From NCBI GenBank assembly GCA_903873485.1, contig CAIQOO010000097.1, positions 1 through 33,973 of the forward strand: a stretch of 33,973 bases of DNA, given 5' to 3'. Under the pieces are notes generated by a model. That model did not search any database and was not told the DNA's origin. It saw only the letters and a list, made by a program, of their open reading frames with translations. Positions 6,713 through 14,394 of this stretch are shown here, piece by piece (position 1 is the first letter of the stretch; each line of letters starts with the position of its first letter). This stretch comes from an uncultured beta proteobacterium (GTDB taxonomy: Bacteria > Pseudomonadota > Gammaproteobacteria > Burkholderiales > Burkholderiaceae_C). Made by a program: the position numbers and the translations under genes.

Positions 6713-8148
6713 GCCTTGTCGGCTTTGCCAGCGGCATTGGCCAGCTTGCTCAGGAGCTTGTCAAACAGCCAGGGCTGGCGCTGCTGGTCTTCGGCGCGCT
6801 CCTTGCGCCGAATCGCGTTGCGCACCAGCAGCGAGCCGACATAACGAAACGGCTCGGGCGGGAAATAACCCAGTGGCCCGTGCGTCAGGGGGCTGCGGGT
6901 CCAGGCGTTGTCCTGCTCCAGCAGCAGGGATGACAAAATTTGCCCGCCCATGTAACACGGCCCAACACCATTGCCGGAATAGCCAAATCCGTAATAGATG
7001 TGAGGACTGCCATTGAACTTGCCAAAAAACGGAAAGCCGGTGACGGAGCGGTCAGACGGGCCGTTCCAGCTCGCCGTCATCGGCACACCGGCCAGCGACG
7101 GGAAAAAGCCGCGCAGGGCGGCGGTCAGTTCGCCACTGTAAGGCGAGCGCTGGTCGAACACCGCAGGCAGGCGGCCACCCCAGGCGAAGGTGTTGCCGCC
7201 TTTGCCCAGCATCAGTCGACCGTCTGTCGTACTGCGATAGTAATAGACAAAGGTGCGCGAATCCAGCACCGACAGACCGCCAGCCGGACCAGTTTGCGCC
7301 AGCAGCGCAGGGCATTTTTCGGTGATGACCATGTCGCTTGAGACGATGACGATGCTGCGCTCAAACTGCGCAAACATGCCCGCCATCCAGGCGTTGGTGG
7401 CCAGCACCAGCTTGCTGGCGGTGACGCTGCCGCCGGGTGTGTACACGTTGACCGGCTGGCCGCAGTCAAAGCCCAGCATCGGGCTGCGCTCATAAATACG
7501 GACGCCCATGCTCTGCGCCACACGGCGCAGGCCACGCACCAGCTTGCCGGGGTGGACGGTGGCGGCATGGGGTGAAAAGACCCCGGCGAGGTTTTTGGCC
7601 GAACCGGAACGACGCGCGACTTCTTGCGGGGATAGCTTGAAATAAGACTGGATGCCGCAGGCTTGCAGCGCCTGCATGACCGGGTCAAGCGTGCCGATTT
7701 GTGCCGGGTTGGTGGCGGTGTAGAGGGTGCCGTCGTGGCGAAATTCAGCGTCGATCTGGTGTGCCCGGCAAAAGTCGGCAATCTGCTGCACCGCTGCTTC
7801 AGAGGCTTTGACCAGCCGAATCGCCTCGGACTCGCCAAACAGTTTGCGCAGGGTGAAAAATTTGGCCGACCAGGTCAGCACGCAGCCGCCATTGCGCCCG
7901 CTGGCACCGGCCCCGCAGAGATCGCCTTCCAGAATGACGATGTCGAGGGCCGGATTGTGCTGTTTGGTCTGGATCGCCGTCCACAAACCGGTGTAGCCGC
8001 CGCCAACAATGCAAATGTCGGCCTGCGTGTCGCCGTGCAGGGCCGGGGCCAGATCGCCGTCGTTGAACAAGGCCTGCTCGATCCAGAACGGGCGCATGGC
8101 GGTTGGCGTGTAAGGGGTTGCCAGGCTGTCAGTTTGGTTCTGTTGCAT
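6709..8148 (-). CDS. FAD-dependent oxidoreductase (DAO family), candidate aminophosphonate oxidase
   Basis: This is a 479-residue flavoprotein of the D-amino-acid oxidase/glycine oxidase fold. The dinucleotide motif ICIVGGGYTGLW is near residue 40 and is followed by VILEGDLCGAGASGRNGG, which is typical of PuuB-like amine oxidases. The C-terminal signature YYGFGYSGNGVGP closes the FAD site. Relatives oxidise secondary or primary amines (gamma-glutamylputrescine, sarcosine-like). FAD enzymes of this class recur in bacterial phosphonate clusters, where they act on AEP or N-methyl-AEP to give phosphonoacetaldehyde. Given PhnY and PhnA upstream on the same strand, that role is plausible. A TTG at 8187 is an alternative start; the ATG at 8148 is preferred. 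It is coupled to the EamA gene downstream. Confidence 0.7.
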   Translation of the reverse strand: MQQNQTDSLATPYTPTAMRPFWIEQALFNDGDLAPALHGDTQADICIVGGGYTGLWTAIQTKQHNPALDIVILEGDLCGAGASGRNGGCVLTWSAKFFTLRKLFGESEAIRLVKASEAAVQQIADFCRAHQIDAEFRHDGTLYTATNPAQIGTLDPVMQALQACGIQSYFKLSPQEVARRSGSAKNLAGVFSPHAATVHPGKLVRGLRRVAQSMGVRIYERSPMLGFDCGQPVNVYTPGGSVTASKLVLATNAWMAGMFAQFERSIVIVSSDMVITEKCPALLAQTGPAGGLSVLDSRTFVYYYRSTTDGRLMLGKGGNTFAWGGRLPAVFDQRSPYSGELTAALRGFFPSLAGVPMTASWNGPSDRSVTGFPFFGKFNGSPHIYYGFGYSGNGVGPCYMGGQILSSLLLEQDNAWTRSPLTHGPLGYFPPEPFRYVGSLLVRNAIRRKERAEDQQRQPWLFDKLLSKLANAAGKADKA

Positions 8149-8169
8149 CAATTGAAAGTCTCGAATTTT

Positions 8170-8231
8170 CCAACCGGCAGACCTCAACCTGACCGGCGTG
8201 CCAGCAGAACTGCCTTCAAGTGGCCGGTTGG
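8170..8231. repeat. 9-bp inverted repeat in the leader of the FAD gene
   Basis: CCAACCGGC (8170-8178) and GCCGGTTGG (8223-8231) are perfect reverse complements separated by 44 nt, in the 140-nt gap between the DUF5615 gene and the FAD oxidoreductase. The gap holds no other gene. The repeat could fold in the mRNA leader or be chance in GC-rich DNA. Confidence 0.3.
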
Positions 8232-8288
8232 CTGTTCAAGGTCATGTGAACGATCAGCATGGCCACAGAAATCCAGCCCCAGCTAACA

Positions 8289-8699
8289 TCATGGTCGAAA
8301 GACGTGATGAGTGACTCCGTTCTTCTCCACCACATCTTCAAGCACAGAATGATTCCAATCTTGAACCAATGACATATCCATCACCGTTTTTTGGCCGGGT
8401 TTGATTTTTTTCAGGGATAGCGCTAAAGCACTCACACCTAGTTTTACGGTCTTTGCCCTATTGGTCGGATATACCAAAACTGAAATATCAAGACCAACAA
8501 AATTTTGTTGGTGATGCATATTCTTATCAGCAGTCACCAGCACATCAAACTTGCCATTTGCCGCTCTGAGCAAGACACCATTCTTCATGCCTTCCCATCC
8601 AGCATCTTTGATCGTTTGAATTTCCAGATCCGTATCGATTTCAGCAAGCCAGCGCTTCAACTGCTTGGGCAAACACTCGTCAATCAGAACCCGAATCAT
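8289..8699 (-). CDS. DUF5615 PIN-like protein (probable toxin of a TA pair)
   Basis: This is a 136-residue protein beginning MIRVLIDECLPKQLKRWL. It has the acidic active-site style of PIN-like DUF5615/Mut7-C proteins: the D-E pair in IDECLP near the N-terminus and VLVTADKNM in the middle (about 53-61). The family is paired with DUF433 genes and is predicted to be a ribonuclease toxin. Its ATG overlaps the stop of the upstream DUF433 gene by 4 nt (8696-8699). It is longer than many members because of a C-terminal extension ending GVTHHVFRP. The pair sits inside the phosphonate island and on the same strand as the catabolic genes. Confidence 0.7.
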   Translation of the reverse strand: MIRVLIDECLPKQLKRWLAEIDTDLEIQTIKDAGWEGMKNGVLLRAANGKFDVLVTADKNMHHQQNFVGLDISVLVYPTNRAKTVKLGVSALALSLKKIKPGQKTVMDMSLVQDWNHSVLEDVVEKNGVTHHVFRP

Positions 8700-8914
8700 G
8701 CTACAGACTGCTCTCTCTCCAGCGATGCTTCTGCTTCTTTGAGAACGTTGAGCGCAGTTTCACGATTTAACGTGGGATAGGATTCCAGGATTTCCTCCAA
8801 GGTCAACCCATCTGCAAGATTTTCGAAAAGCACTGCAACTGGAACACGAGTACCACTAAAAACTGGCGTTCCACCAAAAATATCTGGGTCAATTGAAATA
8901 AGTCTGCTTGTCAT
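8696..8914 (-). CDS. DUF433-family protein (probable antitoxin)
   Basis: This is a 72-residue protein starting MTSRLISIDPDIFGGTPVF. The hallmark SGTRVPVAVLFENLADGLT and ILESYPTLNRETAL follow, the winged/HTH-like DUF433 fold found with DUF5615 partners. The start at 8914 is chosen over an in-frame start at 8959 because GGAG lies 7 nt upstream (about 8921-8924) and homologues begin near this Met. It is translationally coupled to the DUF5615 gene. It probably binds its own promoter and neutralises the partner. Confidence 0.75.
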   Translation of the reverse strand: MTSRLISIDPDIFGGTPVFSGTRVPVAVLFENLADGLTLEEILESYPTLNRETALNVLKEAEASLEREQSVA

Positions 8915-8987
8915 ATCGACTCCACGGTTAAATGCCAGGAAAAAAGGGGACGTTACCAAGAATGTTGGCTTGAATTAACGTTGACAA

Positions 8988-9236
8988 GTGGTTTCTCCAA
9001 TGGAATTAAGCTGCATGGCATTCAGTCAGCGATGGGTACTGTTGCATTTTATGGCTGTAGCGTGGCCGCTGGGGGCGTGTTACGTTCTGGGGGGCAGGTC
9101 TTGCAAACCAGCATTGCAAATCAATTGCGACCCATTCCCCTGTTTGCCGTGCAACAAGTGCCATTGCAGGTCGTGCGGCTGCCCTGACCAGCTTGCAACT
9201 CTTGCTGCCAACATGCAAAACCTCATGGCCAAATAG
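8988..9236 (+). CDS. Possible small cysteine-rich protein
   Basis: The roughly 290-nt gap between phnY and the DUF433 gene holds one notable frame. From GTG 8988 or ATG 9000 it encodes about 78-82 residues. The first half is hydrophobic (VLLHFMAVAWPLGACYVLGG) and the second is dense in Cys: CDPFPCLPCNKCHCRSCGC, then a short helical tail LATLAANMQNLMAK. There are ten Cys in total, seven of them within 19 residues. This could be a metal-binding or membrane-anchored redox peptide. No SD is evident, two other frames are also open, and codon use is not decisive, so it may be chance. Confidence 0.3.
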   Translation: MVSPMELSCMAFSQRWVLLHFMAVAWPLGACYVLGGRSCKPALQINCDPFPCLPCNKCHCRSCGCPDQLATLAANMQNLMAK

Positions 9237-9252
9237 TCATGCCAGCAGCGCA

Positions 9253-10716
9253 TCAAAGCCAGGGCAGGGAATAGGTTTTGAGGTTGGTAAAGCTCTTGAT
9301 GGCTTCCTGCACACCTTCCTTGTAGCCCAGACCGGAGTCCTTGATGCCGCCAAAGGGGGTGAGTTCGAGCCGGTAGCCGGGCACCTCGCGCACATTGACG
9401 CTGCCGACCTGCAATTCGTTGATGAAGCGGGTGATGTAGTCGAGCCGGTTGCTGCACACCGAACTCGACAGGCCATACACCGTGCCGTTGCTGATGGCAA
9501 TCGCTTCGTCGATGCTGTTGAAGCGGATGATCGGCGACACTGGGCCAAAGGTTTCTTCCTTGGCGACCCGCATCCCGGGCAACACATGGTCGAGCACGGT
9601 CGGTGAATACAGCGCACCCCGGCGCACATTGCCAACCCGCAGGCTGGCGCCCTGCCCGATCGCCTCGTTGACGCGGCTTTCAAAAAACATGGCGGCTGGC
9701 TCGTCAATCACCGTGCCCATGTCGTTGCTCTGGTCCATCGGGTCACCGTATTTCCAGGCGCGGGTTTTGGCCACCACCTGTTCGACAAACTCATCGGCCA
9801 CCGCCGAATGCACCAGCATGCGTTTGACGGCTGTGCAGCGCTGGCCCGAATTTTTGTAGCTGCCCTGCACCGCCAGCGTCGAGGCTTCGTCAAGGTCGGC
9901 ATCTTCCATCACGATGATCGGGTCATTGCCGCCAAGCTCCAGCACCATGCGCCGGTAACCGGCCTTGCCGGCAATGTATTTGCCAATCGCCACGCCGCCA
10001 GTGAAGGTGACCAAGTCAACCTGTTCATTGCTGATCAGTTCGTCGGCGATTTCGCGCGGATCACCGGTGATGACACTTAAGCATTCGGGCGGCAAACCGG
10101 CTTCATACAGGATGTCGGCAAACAGGATGGCCGAAAACGGCACTTTTTCGGAGGGCTTGAGCACCATGCGGTTGTTGCTGGCAATGCTGGGCACCACCTT
10201 GTGCGCCACCTGGTTCATCGGGTGGTTGAACGGAGTGATGGCGGTAATGACACCCAGCAGCGGGCTGCGCTGGGTATAGACGCGGCGCTTTTTGCCATGC
10301 GGGGTCAGGTCGCAACTGAAAATCTGGCCATCGTCTTTCAGGCATTCGCTGGCGCCAAACAACAGCACATCGCTGACGCGGCCAGCCTCGTACAGCGCAT
10401 CCTTGATGCACAAACCGGCCTCCGCCGTGATGAGTTGCGCCACCTCGTCAAGCCGCTGGCTGATGATGGCGGCGGCGCGGTTCAGGATGGCGGCGCGCTC
10501 AAAGCGGGTCAGACTGGGCCGATAGCGGTGCGCCGCAGCAAACGTCTCGCGCACCTCGTCCAATGTGGCCTTGGGCACGGTGCCAATAACTTCTTCGGTA
10601 AACGGGTTGAACACCTGGATGCAACGGTCAACGGATCGATCTGCCCCGACCTTTCGACCGGCCAGGCGCATGGCGTTGAGTTGATGGTCAAGGATGTATT
10701 GCCGGATGTCGTTCAT
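9253..10716 (-). CDS. phnY: Phosphonoacetaldehyde dehydrogenase
   Basis: This is a 487-residue NAD(P)-dependent aldehyde dehydrogenase that oxidises phosphonoacetaldehyde to phosphonoacetate. It shows the ALDH elements in order: PFNHP with oxyanion-hole Asn164, cofactor loop FTGGVAIG (238-245), general base Glu260 in VLELGGNDP and nucleophile Cys294 in SGQRCTAVKRM. The assignment to PhnY rather than another ALDH rests on the adjacent phnA, the PbfA-like gene and phnW. It lies 78 nt downstream of phnA on the same strand, so it is probably the last gene of the gntR-pbfA-phnA-phnY operon. Length and motifs look complete. Confidence 0.85.
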   Translation of the reverse strand: MNDIRQYILDHQLNAMRLAGRKVGADRSVDRCIQVFNPFTEEVIGTVPKATLDEVRETFAAAHRYRPSLTRFERAAILNRAAAIISQRLDEVAQLITAEAGLCIKDALYEAGRVSDVLLFGASECLKDDGQIFSCDLTPHGKKRRVYTQRSPLLGVITAITPFNHPMNQVAHKVVPSIASNNRMVLKPSEKVPFSAILFADILYEAGLPPECLSVITGDPREIADELISNEQVDLVTFTGGVAIGKYIAGKAGYRRMVLELGGNDPIIVMEDADLDEASTLAVQGSYKNSGQRCTAVKRMLVHSAVADEFVEQVVAKTRAWKYGDPMDQSNDMGTVIDEPAAMFFESRVNEAIGQGASLRVGNVRRGALYSPTVLDHVLPGMRVAKEETFGPVSPIIRFNSIDEAIAISNGTVYGLSSSVCSNRLDYITRFINELQVGSVNVREVPGYRLELTPFGGIKDSGLGYKEGVQEAIKSFTNLKTYSLPWL

Positions 10717-10737
10717 GGTATTTTTATATAATAAATT

Positions 10738-10785
10738 GGCCTCTAGCCCTTATGCAGCAAGCGCAAGCAGCTATGTTAAACATAG
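10738..10785. repeat. Dispersed Comamonadaceae-type repeat, copy A, plus hairpin
   Basis: Between phnA and phnY lies GGCCTCTAGCCC (10738-10749) followed by a segment centred on AGCAAGCGCAAGCAGCTAT. I recognise this as a short intergenic repeat common in Rhodoferax, Polaromonas and relatives. Its end runs into a perfect hairpin, CTATGTT-A-AACATAG (10771-10785). Related copies are at 16558-16589 and 23528-23559. A structured RNA here could tune phnY expression within the operon. Confidence 0.55.
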
Positions 10786-10794
10786 TAAAAAAAA

Positions 10795-12042
<1,248 letters not shown>

Positions 12043-12057
12043 TCAGGGTGAGGTGGG

Positions 12058-13461
12058 TCAGGGTGCAGCGACTTCGCGCAGGCATTGGTCAAGTATGTCC
12101 AGGGCATGTGACATTTGTTCGTGGCTGGTAATCAGCGGCGGAGTCCAGGTCAGCACATTGCCCATGGTGGTTTTGAACGACAGGCCACGCGACATGGCAG
12201 CGTACAGCACGGCTTCTGCCGCATCGGCAGCAGGTGTTTTGGCGGCACGGTCGGTCACCAGTTCAATGCCGATCAGCAGGCCGCGACCGCGCACATCGCC
12301 AATCAGGGGATGCTGCAAGCGCATGTCTTGCAGGCGCTCCAGCGCATAAGCGCCGACACGGGCCGCGTTGTCAACCAGTTGTTCGCGCTCAATGATGTCG
12401 AGCGTGGCCAGTGCGGCGGCGGCAGTGACCGGATTTTTTTCATGCGTGTAATGGCCAAAGGCATAAGCGCCCGCCAAGTCCAGATCGGCTCGTGCTATGC
12501 AGGCAGCGATCGGCAATACACCGCCACCGAGTGCCTTGCCCAGCACCATGATGTCGGGTGCCGCGCCGTCGTGCTCGGCGGCAAAAAATCGGCCGGTCTT
12601 GCCCAGGCCAGTCGGGATTTCGTCAAAAATCAGCAAGGCACCATGGTCGTTGCAGGCTTGGCGCACCGCCGCCCAGTAACCCGGTGGCGGGATAAACGGC
12701 ACGGCGCGGGCCGGTTCGGCAATGACAGCGGCCACGTCGCCTTCGCGCGCCAGCACATAGCGCACCATGTTGGCGCAGGCCAGTTGGCAGCTTGCCAGGT
12801 CGGGCTGGCCCTGCGCATCAACCTGATGCCCGTAGGCACAGCGGTAACAGCCAAAGGGGGCGACATGTTCAGTGCCGGGCAACAGTGGCCCGACCGCCCG
12901 CCCGGTGCGAAACAGCGATTCGCCGCCGACGCTCGATGCTCCCAGGCCGGCACCGTGGAACGAATCCCAAAAGCTCAGGGTCTTGAAGCGGCCGGTGGTC
13001 ATGCGCGCCAGCTTGATCGCCACTTCCACCGCGTCCGAGCCGCCAGTGGTAAACAGCACTTTGCCCGCTGTGCCAGTCAGCGTGGCAAAACGCGCGCTTA
13101 AGTCTTCTGCCAGTTCCACCGCCCGCCAGTTGGCAAAGCGGCGCGGCGCAAAGCTTAGCGCGTCAAGCTGGGCCTTGATGGCGGCGATCACCTGCGGGTG
13201 GGCATAACCGACATGGTGCACGTTGTTGCCGTGAAAGTCCATGTAACGCCGGCCAGCGGTGTCTTCGACCCAGATGCCTTCGGCGCGGGCAATGCCGTTA
13301 AGGCAGGGGGTAGAGACCGACTGGTGCAAAAACGCCGCGCTGTCGCGCGCCAGCAGGCTGCGGGTGGGTGCGTCGAGTTTGGCGTTTTGCCAAGCTTTGC
13401 GGCGTGGCGAATGGTTGACATCGCCTTCGCTCTGTGCTGGGCTTGTCTGTTGTTGTTTCAC
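12058..13461 (-). CDS. pbfA: PbfA-like (R)-1-hydroxy-2-aminoethylphosphonate ammonia-lyase
   Basis: This is a 467-residue PLP enzyme of the class III aminotransferase fold. The phosphate cup is TTGGSDAVE (about 138-146), the PLP-nitrogen Asp is D280 in LLIFDEIPTGLGKTG and the Schiff-base Lys is K309 in LGKALGGG. Four Cys in CYRC (205, 208) and C225/C229 form a cluster-like patch. Class III enzymes in phnW-phnY-phnA neighbourhoods are mostly PbfA, which converts (R)-1-hydroxy-AEP to phosphonoacetaldehyde and ammonia. An ordinary transaminase cannot be excluded. The start is GTG at 13461, 1 nt after the gntR stop. Confidence 0.75.
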   Translation of the reverse strand: MKQQQTSPAQSEGDVNHSPRRKAWQNAKLDAPTRSLLARDSAAFLHQSVSTPCLNGIARAEGIWVEDTAGRRYMDFHGNNVHHVGYAHPQVIAAIKAQLDALSFAPRRFANWRAVELAEDLSARFATLTGTAGKVLFTTGGSDAVEVAIKLARMTTGRFKTLSFWDSFHGAGLGASSVGGESLFRTGRAVGPLLPGTEHVAPFGCYRCAYGHQVDAQGQPDLASCQLACANMVRYVLAREGDVAAVIAEPARAVPFIPPPGYWAAVRQACNDHGALLIFDEIPTGLGKTGRFFAAEHDGAAPDIMVLGKALGGGVLPIAACIARADLDLAGAYAFGHYTHEKNPVTAAAALATLDIIEREQLVDNAARVGAYALERLQDMRLQHPLIGDVRGRGLLIGIELVTDRAAKTPAADAAEAVLYAAMSRGLSFKTTMGNVLTWTPPLITSHEQMSHALDILDQCLREVAAP

Positions 13462-13462
13462 G

Positions 13463-14209
13463 TCACTGGCTTTCTGAAGGTACCTCAGCCGTCGCCGTCA
13501 TAGGCATCGGGCCGGGTTGATCGCCTGCCACCGGGCGCGGCTGCTGGTTGTGGAGGGTGCGCTGCTTGCTGCCCCGCACATGCTCGGCCATGGCACGACC
13601 GGCAGCGGCGGCATCGCCGGAACTGATGGCGTCAACAATTTGCCGATGGCCTTGCCCGGACAGTGGCAAGGCACCGGCACCTGCGAGATTGAGCCGCCGA
13701 AACAGCGACAGTTCCTTGATCAGCTTGCGGTAAAGGGCAAGCAGTCGGCGGTTGCCGGTCATCTCCACCAGCCGGTCATGAAATTGCAGGTTGAGCTGGT
13801 GGTAGTCGTCAACCCGTTGGTCAGCGACGGCTTGCGTCATGGCCTGCAGCAGGGTGTTGATTTCGTGCAACTGCGCCGGGGTGATTTGGGTTGCAAGTTG
13901 CCGCCCGACCCACTCTTCCATGGCAGCGCGCAGGTCAAAAATCTCAATGGCATCGATGACCGAGATGTCACGCACAAAAACACCGCGATTTTTTTCGCTG
14001 CGGATCAGGCCAGCCTCATCGAGCATGCGAAAAGCCTCGCGAATCGGGCCACGTGACACCCCGAGCTTTTCGGCCAGGGCGGCCTCATTCAACTTGGCCC
14101 CTTGCGGGTACTCGCCCGACAAAATGGCCTGTTCAATCGCCTGCTGCGCCGCGCTGGCCAGTGAATGGCTTTGAAGCAAGGCAATGGTGGGGTGAAGCAG
14201 CGTGTCCAT
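13463..14209 (-). CDS. GntR-family regulator, FCD (FadR-like) subgroup
   Basis: This is a 248-residue regulator. The N-terminal winged helix (about 15-80) has the GntR signature LNEAALAEKLGVSRGPIREA followed by RMLDEAGLI. The C-terminal FCD domain has the metal-binding pattern with D/H residues in YHQLNLQFHDRLVEMTGNR and AMAEHVRG. It is the first gene of the minus-strand phosphonate operon and diverges from phnS2, so it most likely controls both arms in response to a cluster substrate or intermediate. A GntR-type palindrome sits 28 nt upstream of its start. The best promoter match places transcription start 1-2 nt before the ATG, so translation may be leaderless. The C-terminus is an extended Pro/Gln-rich tail. 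Confidence 0.85.
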   Translation of the reverse strand: MDTLLHPTIALLQSHSLASAAQQAIEQAILSGEYPQGAKLNEAALAEKLGVSRGPIREAFRMLDEAGLIRSEKNRGVFVRDISVIDAIEIFDLRAAMEEWVGRQLATQITPAQLHEINTLLQAMTQAVADQRVDDYHQLNLQFHDRLVEMTGNRRLLALYRKLIKELSLFRRLNLAGAGALPLSGQGHRQIVDAISSGDAAAAGRAMAEHVRGSKQRTLHNQQPRPVAGDQPGPMPMTATAEVPSESQ

Positions 14210-14216
14210 GCGCCTG

Positions 14217-14289
14217 ATTTGAGCATGAATTTAAAAATTGTCAACAATCTACAAATAACAATTGACAAAATAATCAAGAAAAAGTCAAA
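14217..14289. promoter_or_regulatory. Mirror-image divergent promoters between gntR and phnS2
   Basis: Minus strand: -35 TTGACA (complement of 14239-14244), 16-nt spacer, -10 TCAAAT (complement of 14217-14222), pointing at gntR. Plus strand: -35 TTGACA (14262-14267), 16-nt spacer, -10 TCAAAT (14284-14289), pointing at phnS2. Both -35 boxes match the sigma70 consensus fully, the -10 boxes are 4/6, and the two promoters have identical geometry. Confidence 0.5.
14237..14248. promoter_or_regulatory. Candidate GntR/FCD operator
   Basis: ATTGTCAACAAT is a perfect 5+2+5 inverted repeat (ATTGT-CA-ACAAT), the shape of FCD-subgroup GntR operators (TTGT...ACAA type). It overlaps the -35 box of the gntR promoter and lies just upstream of the phnS2 -35 box. 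A bound regulator could repress itself and affect the transporter operon. Confidence 0.55.
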
Positions 14290-14333
14290 TCAAAAAAGGG
14301 GCTGGTGGTACAGGAATTGCTTCAAAATTCGCA

Positions 14334-14362
14334 TTGTCATGACTCTGTCACAAACAGGTCAC
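14334..14362 (+). promoter_or_regulatory. Candidate Pho box upstream of phnS2
   Basis: Tandem 11-nt-phased repeats of the PhoB half-site CTGTCA(T/C) are visible: TTGTCAT (14334-14340), CTGTCAC (14345-14351) and a weaker AGGTCAC (14356-14362), each separated by 4 nt. The first two match the 7-4-7 Pho-box consensus at 6/7 and 7/7. The box ends 43 nt before the phnS2 ATG (14395), close enough for PhoB activation with a short leader carrying the SD AGGAG (14384-14388). The -10 element is only weakly recognisable (near 14362). Confidence 0.65.
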
Positions 14363-14394
14363 AACATGACGGCTTTTCTAAATAGGAGATCTTG

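Noticed and set aside
8981..8986. TTGACA as a promoter for the Cys-rich ORF
   Set aside because: It lies within 2-14 nt of the possible start codons, with no room for a -10 element before them.
12115..13101. 328-codon plus-strand ORF opposite the PbfA-like gene
   Set aside because: It is an antisense shadow of a gene with a full set of class III PLP motifs; no domain or SD supports it.
14363..14383. -10 box (TCTAAA, 14377-14382) paired with the second and third Pho half-sites
   Set aside because: Transcription would start within the SD of phnS2, so the first pair of half-sites is the more workable Pho box.
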